A stretch of 64,000 nucleotides of DNA, taken from contig JASPKZ010010273.1 in NCBI GenBank assembly GCA_030220185.1, forward strand, positions 1-64,000, written 5' to 3'. Made by a program: the position numbers and the translations under genes. The notes beneath the pieces are model-generated. The model had not been told where the DNA came from, searched no databases, and worked only from the letters and a program-made list of their open reading frames with translations. Below are positions 53,560-64,000 of this stretch, in pieces (positions within the stretch are counted from its first letter, which is position 1; every line of letters begins with the position of its first letter). This stretch comes from Diploptera punctata. Lineage: Eukaryota > Arthropoda > Insecta > Blattodea > Blaberidae.

Positions 53560-55200
53560 ATATATATACCTTACACTGGGTAATAATGAAGTCGAGGTTA
53601 GAGCAAATATAAATTTAGATTTCTTTTAAAAGATGCCAATGTCCGGCAGCCCCTTATTTCTTGTGGTAGGGAATTCCAGTTGCGAGAAGTGAAGATGGTA
53701 TATGACATGGAGTGATGTGATGTCCTATGTTGCGGTATATTAAGCAAGAGACTATGTTGTGATCTTGTGTTTAAGTTATGGTTTGAGGATAGATACGGGA
53801 TGATAAATAATTGGGAATTGAGGTATGTAGGATCTTAAATAATAGAATTAGTGCGATTTTCTTCTCTCTTTTAGATGTAGCCATGACAATTCGTGGAAAA
53901 ATGGAGAAATGTGATCGTATTTTCGAACATTAAATATGAATCTGATACACATATTATGGACACGCTGCAGTTTGTCCGACAATCCATCACTTATGTCAGT
54001 TAGTAGAACGTCACAGTAGTCAAATGAGGCATCACTAAGGTTTGGATTAAAATTCTTTTAAGAGCTGTAGGGAGAAAAATTTTAAGACGCTTTAGGGAAT
54101 GCATTATGGAGAAGATCCTTTTAGATGTTTGTTTTACTTGCACATGCCAATTTAAATTAGAATCTAAGTAAAGTCCCAAGTTTTTAACGACGTCGGTATA
54201 AGGAATTTGTTCATTATCTAATATGACAGCTGGCATATTACCATTGTTTATGGAGTGTAATAGTCTTGGATATCCGATAATTATTGCTTGCGTTTTGTTT
54301 ACATTTAGTTTTAGCCCATATTGTCTGGACCATAAAGATATATGCCTGAGGTCAGTGTTTACTTTGTCAATATATTCATTAATTTCGTCAGGCCTATAGG
54401 GTGTGTAAATCTGTAAGTCGTCGGCGTAAAGATGATGCTTGCAGTTTTGTAGTTTCTTGGTCACGTCATTAATATAAACCGAGAAGAAAAGAGAGGAGCG
54501 AGGACGCCGCCTTGAGGTACCCCTTTCCTCACCAAGCACCAGGAAGAAATGCGATTATTAACAGAAACTGATTGCTGACGATTAGTGAGGTAAGATATAA
54601 ACCAATCAAGGCAGTTTTCCGACAGATGTAGTGTCTTTAGTCTCGCTAGCATTAAGTCCATATCTACTGTGTCAAAGGCTTTGCTGTAGTCGAGTAGAAC
54701 TATTGCGGTGAGTTTGCTTTTGTCCATTGAGTCTCTTATGTCCTCTACAATGTCAAGTAGTGCAGTACTTGTATGATGTCCTGTTCTTGATGCTCATCAA
54801 GTAAGTCGTGTGTGGTGAGGTAGTCTGTTAACTGTGAGTATATTATGTGTTCCAGTGCTTTAGATAAACAGGGAAGAATACTGATTGGTCTATAATCATC
54901 GAGTGTTGTGGGAGTGTTTGTTGATTTTGGTGTAGGATGAACTAGAGCCATTTCCAGAGTCTGGGATAGGTCCTGGTCATTATAGAGGCATTAAAAATGT
55001 GGGTTATTGTTGGGAGAATAATGTAAATTATTTTTTGTAGGAGAGTTATTGTTATATTGTCTATTCCTTGTGCTTTAGATTTAATATGTAATACTGCTCT
55101 TTTGGCGTCATCAGGTGAGATATAGGAAAAAAATAATTTGTCTCGGGTGGGTTGGGAATATGACACTAGTTCATCTAATTGCTTGAAAAAATAAAACAAG
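53560..55200 (-). pseudogene. Jockey-like non-LTR reverse transcriptase (N3), decayed
   Basis: Minus-strand frames in order: 54942-55199 (ISPDDAKRAVLHIKSKAQGI DNITITLLQK), 54745-54951 (LDDYRPISILPCLSKALEHI), 54461-54727 (TAIVLLDYSKAFDTVDMDLM, VRKGVPQGGVLAPLF), 54000-54539 (HLYADDLQIYTPYR, LKLNVNKTQAIIIG, YTDVVKNLGLYLDSNLNW). 53600-54000 adds a decayed C-terminus. KAFDTVD, GVPQGGVLAPLF and YADDLQIY are reverse-transcriptase motifs of Jockey-superfamily elements. At least four frame breaks; no endonuclease part is present. Confidence 0.9.
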
Positions 55201-55204
55201 ATGT

Positions 55205-55345
55205 GCTGCGTAAAAGTAAATAATAAATGTCCAATTATATTATTTTTAGTCTGAACATCTTACCTCAATATTAATGTTGATTTGTTCTTGGACATGTTTC
55301 AAAACAATTCTGTTTTATCGTCAGCTTTCCCAGACTGGTTTTATT
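55205..55345 (-). mobile_element. PLE-derived fragment with hammerhead
   Basis: Minus-strand relative of the 13355-13520 foldback: CTGACGA is the complement of 55318-55324, stem II AAAACA/TGTTTT, GAAA the complement of 55297-55300, GAAACATGTCC following. TCTTACCTCAATATTAATG (complement) is shared. It borders the 5' end of the Jockey-like element. Confidence 0.7.
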
Positions 55346-55597
55346 TATGTTGCATTATGTTGCACAACCTGGATGTCGAATTAATAAATGTCCATGTACA
55401 ATATTTCTTTGTTTGTTTCTTGCCAAAGTGCCCAGAGTAGAAGAATACTTCTCTTATAAAATAAGACAAAAACTAGAATATTTAAAGTTTAAGAACAATC
55501 ATTATGGAAACTTCTTCCTTTTTTGTTGCATACTCCCTCTTCTATAAATGTTGTATTGGCACTTTTTTATAACACTCTGTTATGATTGTAAACATAC

Positions 55598-55746
55598 CTG
55601 ACACTCTGATGGCCATCGTGCAGCTTGTTGTGGGCAGTCCAATTCCTTGGGAAGAGCAAACAGTTCTCTTGGCTCCTTGAGCTTTGCAATCGGCTTGAGA
55701 GTCCTATTATCAGTGTTAATTTCTACCTGATTTGTTTGAGTGTGTT
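55598..55746 (-). CDS. AGBL2/3-like: CCP exon (most 5' seen), [10 protein letters not shown] segment
   Basis: 149 nt: two bases then 49 codons. The acceptor is TTTCCTGCAG and the donor CAG|GTATGT. The peptide contains [14 protein letters not shown] and ends RWPSECQ, which matches the linker preceding the N-domain in CCP2/CCP3-type proteins and continues in phase into the 45368 exon. The alternative acceptor 25 bases upstream (ATTACAG) would bring in an in-frame TAG, so I chose the inner AG. The first two bases complete a codon begun in an exon not seen here. The next intron is about 10.2 kb and holds the full-length non-LTR element, the microsatellite and a Jockey-like element. Confidence 0.82.
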
Positions 55747-56127
55747 CTGCAGGAAACTACTCAAATAACTGCCTGTAATATAAAAATTATTTTATTCTTA
55801 GTGTTGTCTCAATTTTAAATCTTTGCCTTTGTAATCAACTTTAAAATGTTTGTAAATAAACATAGTTTATATAAAACTAATTTATTAACAAGTTAAATAA
55901 AGATATTGTTTATACTTCTACAATGCCTTTACTGTTGAGTTACCCATTGCATGGCAATAGCAATCGATAATAACTGAGCTCCCAGCACTGCGGTTGACTT
56001 AATTCCCTTTGTAAGATTGTAGGAGTCATTCAGTCAGCCTCACAGCAGTTTTGTTTCAGCGTGGCCATGTTTTGAAGTGCTTCATATGAAATGTGATTTC
56101 TGCATTAGTGCTGTGCTATAGTTTATA

Positions 56128-56795
56128 CAGGGTGTAACAGGACCTCACCGACAAAATGATAGGGGTGATAGGCTATGCAGAGAGGATCATTTTTGTGAAG
56201 GAATATATAGTCGCAAACATGTTGTTTATGAGTTATGCGCAGATGAAGGTGTTCACCCTTAAGGATCGGAATGAATACAAACAATTGTACATTATCTTTG
56301 GTTTTTCTTTTTTATTTTTCTACAGGATTAACTGTATGTTATTCACTCCGTTATTTTATTATTCAATATGCGGTGACTTTAATTTAACCACCTTTTATTA
56401 TATAGGAGAAGAGAATAGGAATATAAATATCATTTTGTTGAAAAAGACATGTTTTTATAATAAGTGTTCAAACAATAAGTGTTTTGACGACGTCAAGAGG
56501 AATCCTGCCATGATCAGCCGTGCTGGCCAATCATTGCTGCAATGATATCAAACATGCAATGAGACACAGGGTCGACTGTTTGAACACTTATTGTACAAAC
56601 ATGTCTTTTTCAATAAAATGATATGTGTACAATTGTTTGTATTCAATTCTGACCCTTACGGGCGAACACTTACTTTCATCTGCACATAACTCATAAACGA
56701 CATGTTTGTGACTATATATTACTTCATAAAAAATTATTCTCTCTGCATGGCCTATCATCCCTATCATTTTGTCGGTGAGGTCCTATTATACCCTG
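56128..56795. mobile_element. Non-autonomous palindromic DNA element, 668 bp
   Basis: Ends CAGGGTGTAACAGGACCTCA and, inverted, GAGGTCCTATTATACCCTG, flanked by TATA on each side (56124-56127, 56796-56799). The arms are imperfect inverted repeats extending about 200-330 bp, with a unique centre near 56480-56580 (TTTGACGACGTCAAGAGG). The 129-codon frame at 56156 is only arm sequence. TIR/TA-type; superfamily uncertain. Confidence 0.85.
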
Positions 56796-56799
56796 TATA

Positions 56800-57814
56800 A
56801 TAACCTGACATACTTACACATTACAACAATGAATTTTTATGTATGATTCCAACATCTTATGTGATAAGGTACACGATTACTTTTCTTTGTAATTTTACTC
56901 AATTGTACATGAACATTTTCATTGAACACAGGGGGTAACATTGGTTGCTATCACCTGCTGCTGTGCTGCGGGAGTTTTGCTTTCAATTTGCTGGGAACTG
57001 GGCTATCAACGGCTGCTTAGCAACAGGTGACTCGATGGTGGAAGGCAATGTATTATGAGATATATAACTTTTTATAACATATACCATTAAAAAAACCAAT
57101 CAAATATCAGTTCCTTTATAACTGATAAAATATTATTGCAATATGTTTCAGCTTCAGAGAAATTAGTAAAAAAATTGACATATTACAAATTGTAGATAAT
57201 TTTCATTTTAAACATATTAAAAATAATTATTAAATAATTTAAATAATTTGTACAATTTTTTCAGTTGACTATATTTAGTTTATATATGTATATACTAATT
57301 TTTAACATTCATAACCAAATAAATTTACAAAACTTTTGGAAAAATGTTTTACCATAAAAAAAAGTGTTTACAAAAAAAGGGAACCTCTATGATATGAATG
57401 TGGAAACCTTATAGGAACTTTAGTATCTCAGAGTTAATAAGTAAAAGTGCATACTAAATACTGTATGTAGTTAATATATTCAACATCCTGGTGTACATTT
57501 CTCTATGCGCATCTTAATACAATTTGCATTGGGTTTAACAATAAGACAATAAATCATTTCATTTTAAAAATCCATTTAGTAAAATAATTCCTATTGCATA
57601 ATAAATTGTATTAGAATACTATAAATATTCTTATTCTCTCTCTATAAAGACCAATTGATGAGCCATAGCTCTTTATTAGGAGTTACTAGACCAAGTTAAT
57701 GTTAGTTGCCTTATTTGCCCATAGATGCCAAGAATGACATGCAGTCAACACATTGACTCAATGAGACATCTAACAGTTAACTACGGCATCACTAGGAAGG
57801 ATGTTGAGGTCAGT
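56800..57814. other. AT-rich sequence, nothing identified
   Basis: No exon or repeat match seen. Confidence 0.5.
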
Positions 57815-58030
57815 AAATTTTGCTTAGAGGCCTTTTTTATTCAGGCTTAATGATCTTTTACAAGCCTTAAAATCTTCAGACTCGGGACCTATGGCTTGAA
57901 GTCCCTCCTGGAGGACTTGCTCCTTGGATTTATCCATCCTAAAAAGTCCATTGACCTTGGCTGGGTTTGAACCCACAACCCTTGAGACCAGAAGCAAGGT
58001 GCATAACCACTAGTCCACCGCAGCCAACTA
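57815..58030 (-). mobile_element. tRNA-derived SINE, family B, truncated
   Basis: Minus-strand head and proximal body only (TTGGCTGCGGTGGACTAGTG complement at the right end); the distal half is missing. Confidence 0.85.
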
Positions 58031-60474
58031 AATATTCTTATTGACATATAAAAACTTAAAAATGTGAATACGTCATTAGATTGTTCTATTTTTGCAGTGC
58101 TTTGCAAACTGAAATAGTTCATTTTGTTTACCTTATCTTAGAATGTCATTTCTGAGAACATTAAAATATACGGACTGGGAGGAGCTACACTGAATCAATA
58201 AACAAATAATTTCTCAACAGTCCTTTAAATTTGATAATATTAAAGACATATTCAGTACCGGTACCAAGCACAGAACAACAAAGAGATCTTCATCTCAATA
58301 CATCCACTCAAAGCAACATTCTGATCAATAGAGTGTCATAGCTAGTCTTAGCCTAAACAATGCAACTAGTGACAGTGCTTAATTTTCTCTCACAATTGAG
58401 GGGAGATGTGAAAGAGGTACTTGGCACTAAACTAAGGTATTCAAACATCTATTTTTAGATTCTTGCATCAGCGTCCTAACAAATAATTGATTTGACACTG
58501 GTCGTCAATTTAATTTTTTTAACATGTGTAAAAAAATTGTCATAACAAGATGGTAGCATTTAAGACTCATATTTTGGGATGCCTGGTTCAAATCTCTGGA
58601 CCGATCATCTTAACCAGTTCTTTTTCAATTTTCCTCAGTCATCAAGGTACATCTTCCTAAATTCCATTACCAGGATACATTTCATCATAATCAACATTTC
58701 ATAAAAATTTCATTAAAACGACTGAGTGATCTACACAAAACTCATTGACAAACACAACAAGAATACATAATGTACTGCACACAATCAAACATTTTGATGT
58801 GATATAAACCTAAATGATAGTTTCTATAAATAACAATAAAATAAAATAAATAAATATGTTTATAGTTTTTTTTTTTCACCTTACACAGCTTATATTTTAT
58901 GGGCTATTCTAAGTCAGGAGTCCACCTATACTTATTTAATTTTGTTTGATGAGAAAATGAGCAAGTTAGTGTACAACAGATTAGTGTTAAAAATTAAATT
59001 AAACTGTATAATACAAAAGAGAAATTCGCAGCTTGTATACATAATCAAAGATCCAGGAGCTATGTGGCTAAAGATTTGGAGCATCTCAACACAAGAATAA
59101 TAAAAAAAAACTTAGAAGTATGGCATACCAATTTAAAATTTTCCTTATGCATTAGAGATGATTCAAAAACATTGAACATAACTCCAAGTTTTAGTTTTTA
59201 GTTAACATTAGTCTATATTTTCTCAAATATAATAGGGTCTATGCTTTATTTTGAAATTACTTTTATAATATTTAATTTTCTAAAGGTTTCTTTCGTGAAT
59301 TTACATGGGTTTCGGCTCTACAAATAATGTAATATAAAATAAGTTATTTCCACAACAGAATATAAACTGACTTCTAAAGTCTTTAATAAAATTTATAACT
59401 ATAAGACTCTTTTCTGGCATGCAAAGAGTATACAGAATACCATAAGTTATAAAACAATTTCTGAAAATCTCACGAGTGTAAAAAAAAGAGGCTTTACATA
59501 CTTTTGAATTCATACAATACTTCATTAAGAATATTATGAATTGAACATATTCATAGAAATATTATATCAAATATTTTCAGAAAACAAGATATATCTATGT
59601 TAATAAATACCAAAAAAAAAACACTCAGAAAGATAACATTAAATTATTTTACTTAGGTAAAAATAATAAATTTCAAAACATTTGAAATGTTAGAAAATTG
59701 CATACTGACAAAAAACATATGTGATGCAACACAACAAAAGCAATGCTTTATTTTAGGAAGTAATATTTTGAGTTTTTTTTTAATTTTTTTAATAAAATAA
59801 TTAAAAGCAATGCTTTTGATTCTGGACAAAGCCTTATTGCATTCAATAAGTTTCTCTCATTCTGTAAATAAATAAAGTATCTCCATCTCTTATGTGGATG
59901 TCATTTAAATGGAACCAAACAGAAAAACAAATAAAATTAACTCCAAAAAAATTAAAACATCAATGCAATTTAATATGGTAAATTATTTAAAACATAAATT
60001 ATATATGATCTCTTTATTTGTTCAAAGTTAAAACTTTCTAAAAACTTGTCTTGTGTTTTGATAGAAATTAAAATGTACAACTTATGATTAAATCACAAAA
60101 CTTGTTTCCTTGTAATAAATAAACTTTCAGAAAATAATCCAATATTATATAAAATAAATTAAATAAAGTTGCCTTTGCTGGAAAAACAACACTCATCTCA
60201 CCTTTAGTACAGACAGGGAATAGAGCTGCCTGCAAATCCTTCACCACTCCTCCTCCTGTTTCCATTCCAGCCACAACTACATGTCTGATCAATTCCTTCC
60301 TACTCTAACCCCACTGCATGCAATGTCCATAACTCACCATCACAACAGCTATCCCAACATTGTCTCCTATACAACCTGTACTAAAATATTGTACCCAGAA
60401 ACCTTACATAACTAACCAATTGTATGCAGATCACATAGTTACTAAGCATCATAAACATTCAGAAATTAATTATA
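58031..60474. other. AT-rich sequence, nothing identified
   Basis: Searched by eye for upstream CCP exons and a promoter; none recognised. The 60068-60292 frame (HVVVAGMETGGGVV) is not assigned. Confidence 0.5.
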
Positions 60475-60580
60475 ATGAGTTAGATATTTTGACTCAATAA
60501 TGTGAGTCAAAATATCTAATTCATAATAATTAAAAGAAACCTCATAGTGTTACTTCCTACAAATATTAAATTCAGAAATG
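60475..60580 (+). mobile_element. Mini PLE foldback without ribozyme
   Basis: GTTAGATATTTTGACTCA and its complement are separated by eight bases (60479-60525), followed by AAACCTCATAGTGTTACTTCCTA. Only the outermost PLE sequence remains. A possible imperfect target duplication is ATTCAGAAATKAATTYATAAT. Confidence 0.65.
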
Positions 60581-60599
60581 AATTCATAATATTGTAAAT

Positions 60600-60955
60600 A
60601 TAATAAAGTATCAATTAGATTTTTCTGATACAAAATCTAGTCTAATTAAACAAATAGAAAAACAAAAAGAACTCATGGTTTGGGAAAAAATCCACATAAA
60701 AAAAAACAAGAAAGAAAAACTTATGAACTTTGAAATTCCTGGGGATTCTGATTTGATCCAGAAGTTCATCGGTCCACCAATAGAGGGAGGAAGAAGCAGT
60801 TCTTCTGATCGACATAACACCAATCGACAAGAAATTACTGAAGATGAAGCTGCCCAAGCTTTGAAACCGGTATAATTAGAAGACTGGATATGAGGTGAGG
60901 TACAAAACATTTTAATTTAAATCTCATAGAGATTTTTTCTTATAAAAGTTCAAAT
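60600..60955 (+). pseudogene. PLE C-terminal fragment with intact hammerhead
   Basis: Reads SIRFF*YKI-type remnant, then MVWEKIHIKKNKKEKLMNFE, IPGDSDLIQKFIGPPIEGGR, SSSSDRHNTNRQEITEDEA and ends QALKPV. Followed by TGAGGTGAGG and TCTCATAGAGATTTTTTCTTA. It has only the C-terminal part after GIY-YIG. Confidence 0.85.
60833..60877 (+). ncRNA. Hammerhead-ribozyme motif in PLE
   Basis: CTGAAGA 60838-60844, stem II AAGC-tgcccaa-GCTT, GAAA 60863-60866, stem III AC-CG-GT, A17 at 60872. Stem I AATTA (60833-60837) pairs perfectly with TAATT (60873-60877). The stop codon TAA starts at 60873, directly after the predicted cleavage site. Confidence 0.8.
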
Positions 60956-61699
60956 GAATACTTATTTCCCTCATTGTATATAACACACATTAAAGTCTTA
61001 ATCACAAATAAATAAATTCATAATTTCTCAGCAACTGTACCACCTAAAAATATTGGATTTCGACAGGCATGAAGGAACAAATTATCTCTTTCCATATATC
61101 ACCATCCAAATACTCAACCCTAAATAGTATTTTTAAATGAAAGTGATGAATTGTACAGCAGCTTGTCAGTGGGAGGCAGAAGAAGGAAACTATTTGCAAG
61201 TGCATCAACCATCGAATATGCCACTATAATAAGAGGTGATCATAGGATATTACTGATTCTTATGCAAATAAAATCAGTTTTTAATTGAAATAACTACTGA
61301 AATAACTGTTATTCCATTGAATATCTCAATTCTTAGATAACATATTTTGACCATAGTATATTTTTGGTAGACACTTTCAACTGTGCATTTATAGACCTAC
61401 ATTTTTCCAATTGAAAACAAAACAATGTTTTAAGACTGTACAAGAAATACTTAAATGCCACTAATCTTAAATTCTAATCTATCTGCATTAAAAAGCTGTA
61501 AATCATAGAAATCTATAGTCTTTGTATGATATGAAAATAATAGTTTTAATAAAACGTACCAGTAAGAAATAAGATTAGAAATAATTATATTTTTATAAAC
61601 CTTAGATGAACCAAAATCACAAAATGGATGATTATTAATATTATTTATAATTTAAATTTATTTTATTAATTGTTATATTTATTATTATTATTCAATTAG
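60956..61699. other. AT-rich sequence, nothing identified
   Basis: No feature supported. Confidence 0.5.
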
Positions 61700-62060
61700 A
61701 CTATATGGATGAAAAATATGGTTTCTTAATTAAGAGATGAGAATGAAATGCTTAGGAAAATTTTTGGACCAAAGAGAGATGAACAGACAGGTGCATGATA
61801 GTGAGCTACATGACCTCTATAGGAAACCAGATGTAATAACAACAGTTAAGTCTCATAAACTGCAATGGGGATGACGTGGCACGAATGAGGAATAAAGAGG
61901 GGCATGGAAACTTGTAGGGAAAGCAGAGAAAGTACCTAGTAAGTAGGAGAATAATATTAACTTTGATTTGAGGGGGATGAATTATACAGGGAATTATTGG
62001 AAAATATTACCTATATGGAAAGCTCATGTATGCATAGTTATGAACCTCTCGTGCCAATGA
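61700..62060 (+). mobile_element. N1 3'-end fragment
   Basis: Decayed LYG*KIWFLN*E-type start, then RKIFGPKRDEQTGA**-like, LHDLYRKPDVITTVKSHKLQ-like, and an end near ATGAACCTCTCGTGCCAATG. Strongly degraded. Confidence 0.75.
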
Positions 62061-62329
62061 GATAAACTTTATTATTATTGGTATGGTTATGTCATCATCC
62101 TCATCTTTGTCATCATTATTGTTATTAATATCACAATCATCATAAACATCATTACTATTACTGTTATTTTTCAATAGAAATTTTTTCTTCAACCAAAAAG
62201 TATGCCACTGGTAAAATCTCTTGTGTCAGAGATTTAAATCACATCCGAGGATGTGATCGGCTTTGCAAGTAGTTTAAGTATATTGTCTGGCAGGTAATGG
62301 ACAGGAGCACCAGAGCCGATCTAGTCGGC

Positions 62330-62431
62330 TCATGACACCTAAAGAGTTATTCTCCCAAAAATTCCTGTCTTGCACATCTTCTTCCGTCAATTTCATTCTA
62401 TTCATACTCCTCCTGATCCCATCCATCAATT
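62330..62431 (-). pseudogene. N2-type non-LTR C-terminus, left of DNA transposon
   Basis: Minus strand: IDGIRRSMNRMKLTEEDVQD, RNFWENNSLGVM, the final residues of an N2-type ORF. Contiguous with the 63843-64000 piece if the 1411-bp transposon is removed. Confidence 0.85.
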
Positions 62432-63842
62432 GAGGGGCTCAGTGGAATAAGGGCCCATCCCAACCAATGGTTGATTTTTAGTTATTTGCAAATTATGTAT
62501 CCTATGGTCATCTTCTGTTAATGTTTAGTAGCTCATAATTCTAACTTTGCTCAAAAGAGGGTAAATGAGACTTTATGTCTAAGAAAAATTTCTAACTTCT
62601 TCACGCGCGCGGGAAATAAAGGCCCATCCCAACTGCTGACACGTACCCGTATATTGTCCGCTACTCTGTAGTCTGCTGCAATATTGACTAGCATTGCCGG
62701 CAAATATCAGTAAATGCATAATGACTGATGCAGCAGCTTCCTGTGCAAATGGAAATAGTGTAATAAAATATAAGAAAAGAAAAGTAAGCGCAAGAGTGGA
62801 ATAAAACGAAGCAGAACATTTTACGCAACAGTGGAAAGGAATATATATCGGCCTGAATCAGTTGCTTCAAGAGGTGCGGACGAAATTGCTAGTTGTTTAT
62901 TAAAAGCTGTGCCACTGATTGAAAAAGGTGCTAATAAAAATAAACTTATAATGTGATTCATGTGTTGGTCAAAACAAGATTTATACAATAATGGGACTTT
63001 GGCTGTACATGATTGATTGATTGTGGTTGGTTTGAAGAAATTGAACATAAATTTCTTGTACCAGGTCACACTTTCCTTCCCTGTGATGCTGACTTCGGTG
63101 TGATTGAAAAAGTTAAAAGAAAAACACAAGTGGTTTATACACCTCAACAGTGGGCTCACCTCATAAGAAAGAGTTGAACAAAGAAACCATTCACAGTAAT
63201 TAAGATAAATGCAGAAGATTTTAAAGATTAGGATAATTTAAATGTTCACAAAGAGAAATGTGACGCTGGACAAGCATAAGGTAGACATCAGAAAAGCATC
63301 TCAGTTTCGTTTTGTGGAAAACAGACATGTAATGTACGTAAAATTCAGTTTCGGTAATTTGGCTTTAGAGGAAGTAATAAGCCTTTAAAAAAGGGAAAGG
63401 AAAGTGTCCTGTATTACGAGATAAAATATCCCAATGGTAGGATGATAAAGAAGATATCATGACTCTCATGACATTTGTACCACCTGTACACCAGACATTT
63501 TAACAGTAGCCTTAAATCAGATGATGATTATGGTGATGATACAAATGCTGCATACGTAGAATACGTGGATTAATGCAATATTCAAGTTAAAAAGTGTTAT
63601 TTAATTTGTTTATTTATGTTGTATTTTTTATATTCTCAATTTTCTTTTTCTTTGATTAGACATATGAAACAATATAGTGATGTATACATTTGCAGGCAGA
63701 AAGCTTATTTTATGTACAAGACATGTACCAAATATTATCAATGTGTGCTCTATATATTTTACTCAATGTAGAATTTAATAAAATGCAATTTTTCTCCAAA
63801 CTTAGTGCAGTTGGGATGGGCCCTTATTCCACTGACCCCCTC
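62432..63842. mobile_element. DNA transposon, 1411 bp, 33-bp TIRs, AATT duplication
   Basis: TIRs begin GAGGGGCTCAGTGGAATAAG (62432-62464) and, inverted, end at 63842 with one mismatch over 33 bp. The flanking AATT is duplicated at 62428-62431 and 63843-63846. A partial third TIR copy (AAATAAAGGCCCATCCCAAC) lies at 62607-62632. It interrupts an N2 non-LTR coding frame, which confirms the ends. Superfamily not assigned. Confidence 0.9.
62770..63560 (+). pseudogene. Decayed transposase of the 1411-bp element
   Basis: Shifted plus-strand frames give ADEIASCLLKAVPLIEKGAN, SCVGQNKIYTIMGLWLYMID, EHKFLVPGHTFLPCDADFGV, IEKVKRKTQVVYTPQQWAHL and CPVLRDKISQW. F-L-V-x-G-H-x-x-x-P-x-D-x-D-F and the C-x-G-Q-N block recur in a class of insect DDE-like transposase proteins that I recognise by pattern but cannot name. 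Several stops; not functional. Confidence 0.7.
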
Positions 63843-64000
63843 AATTGTTCCTGTGGCTACCTTCTCCTTCTGCCTTCAGCATTCCATTCCAAAATTATTT
63901 TTGGAATTCTGTCTTCTCCCTTTCTTTTAAAGTGTCCAAACCATTTAAAAGTTTTGTTCTTCAATTACTTCAAGAATATTATCCACTTTCATCATCTCTC
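63843..64000 (-). pseudogene. N2-type non-LTR C-terminal region, right of DNA transposon
   Basis: Minus strand: TFKWFGHFKREGE-like, DRIPKIILEWNAEGRRRR, then the junction AACAATT with the transposon. Runs off the window end. Confidence 0.83.

Larger units (their letters stand above)
4351..55746 (-). other. AGBL2/3-like: Host gene span: cytosolic carboxypeptidase (M14D), partial, 10 visible exons
   Basis: Ten minus-strand exons with GT-AG borders read in order as one CCP/Nna1-type metallocarboxypeptidase: N-terminal linker, beta-sandwich N-domain, then the M14 catalytic domain. Family members act in the cytosol and trim glutamates from tubulin and other proteins; AGBL2/AGBL3 types remove side-chain polyglutamate. 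Exon order from 5' is 55746, 45368, 42926, 36244, 29222, 24829, 18512, 14904, 12921, 4578. Introns range from about 1.7 kb to 10.2 kb and are packed with mobile elements. The 5' start (no initiator Met or promoter seen up to 64 kb) and possibly the last exon are missing. Assignment to AGBL2/3 rather than AGBL1/4/5 is from remembered family patterns and is less certain than the family call. Confidence 0.9.

Noticed and set aside
56156..56545. 129-codon frame with hydrophobic stretches
   Set aside because: It is one arm of the palindromic DNA element read through; the other arm has no matching frame.
60068..60292. Upstream CCP exon (HVVVAGMETGGGVVKDLQ)
   Set aside because: No matching CCP segment, no convincing splice sites, and no link in phase to the 55746 exon.

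Overview
This is a eukaryotic, very AT-rich, intron- and transposon-dominated window, almost certainly from an insect with a large genome. The evidence is one spliced host gene with GT-AG introns of 1.7 to 10 kb, insect-type non-LTR retrotransposons ('CETW...LREE...' and Jockey-like reverse transcriptases), Penelope-like elements (PLEs), several tRNA-derived SINE families and long AT-rich microsatellites. I cannot name the species from sequence alone.

Host gene. Ten exons of one minus-strand gene run from about 55.7 kb (5' side) to 4.35 kb (3' side). Together they encode about 535 residues of a cytosolic carboxypeptidase (CCP, peptidase family M14D, closest in feel to AGBL2/AGBL3). The N-terminal beta-sheet domain, the HPGET zinc motif, the NPDGV/GRDLNR segment, the DLHAHS third zinc ligand and the YTMEASFGG catalytic-Glu segment are all recognisable. 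The first exon(s), and perhaps the last, lie outside or are unseen. Two exons are one base out of phase with their neighbours.

Everything else is intron filled with mobile DNA. (a) PLEs: about 25 copies or fragments, including a 3.4-kb head-to-head palindromic copy (7321-10715) with reverse transcriptase and GIY-YIG endonuclease. Others are short foldback derivatives at 6.3, 13.3, 23.5, 24.3, 33.1 and 37.8 kb. The PLE 3' regions carry minimal hammerhead-ribozyme motifs whose stem II covaries between families and whose core overlaps the stop codon of the PLE ORF. (b) tRNA-like elements: one group (5.5, 30.0, 31.4 and 38.0 kb) has the same layout as the PLE foldbacks (outer 'tail', inverted arms, 11-14 bp target duplications). 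Others are conventional SINEs, or 314-325 bp tandem units (16.6 and 39.5 kb). (c) Non-LTR elements: one full-length 3.3-kb copy (46528-49820) with target duplication, a related 5' fragment at 28.3 kb and several 3' fragments; a second family at 5.0, 21.6, 26.3, 36.8-38.5 and 62.3/63.9 kb; and a Jockey-like copy at 53.6-55.2 kb. (d) DNA transposons: a 1411-bp element with 33-bp inverted repeats and a decayed transposase (62432-63842), and a 668-bp palindromic element (56128-56795). (e) A microsatellite of about 1 kb (TAA/TAG) split by a SINE.

Most notable: the hammerhead/PLE system, the repeated snap-back architecture shared by PLEs and tRNA-like elements, and a 186-bp element carrying little more than a hammerhead core, inserted with an 11-bp target duplication into a non-LTR reverse-transcriptase gene.
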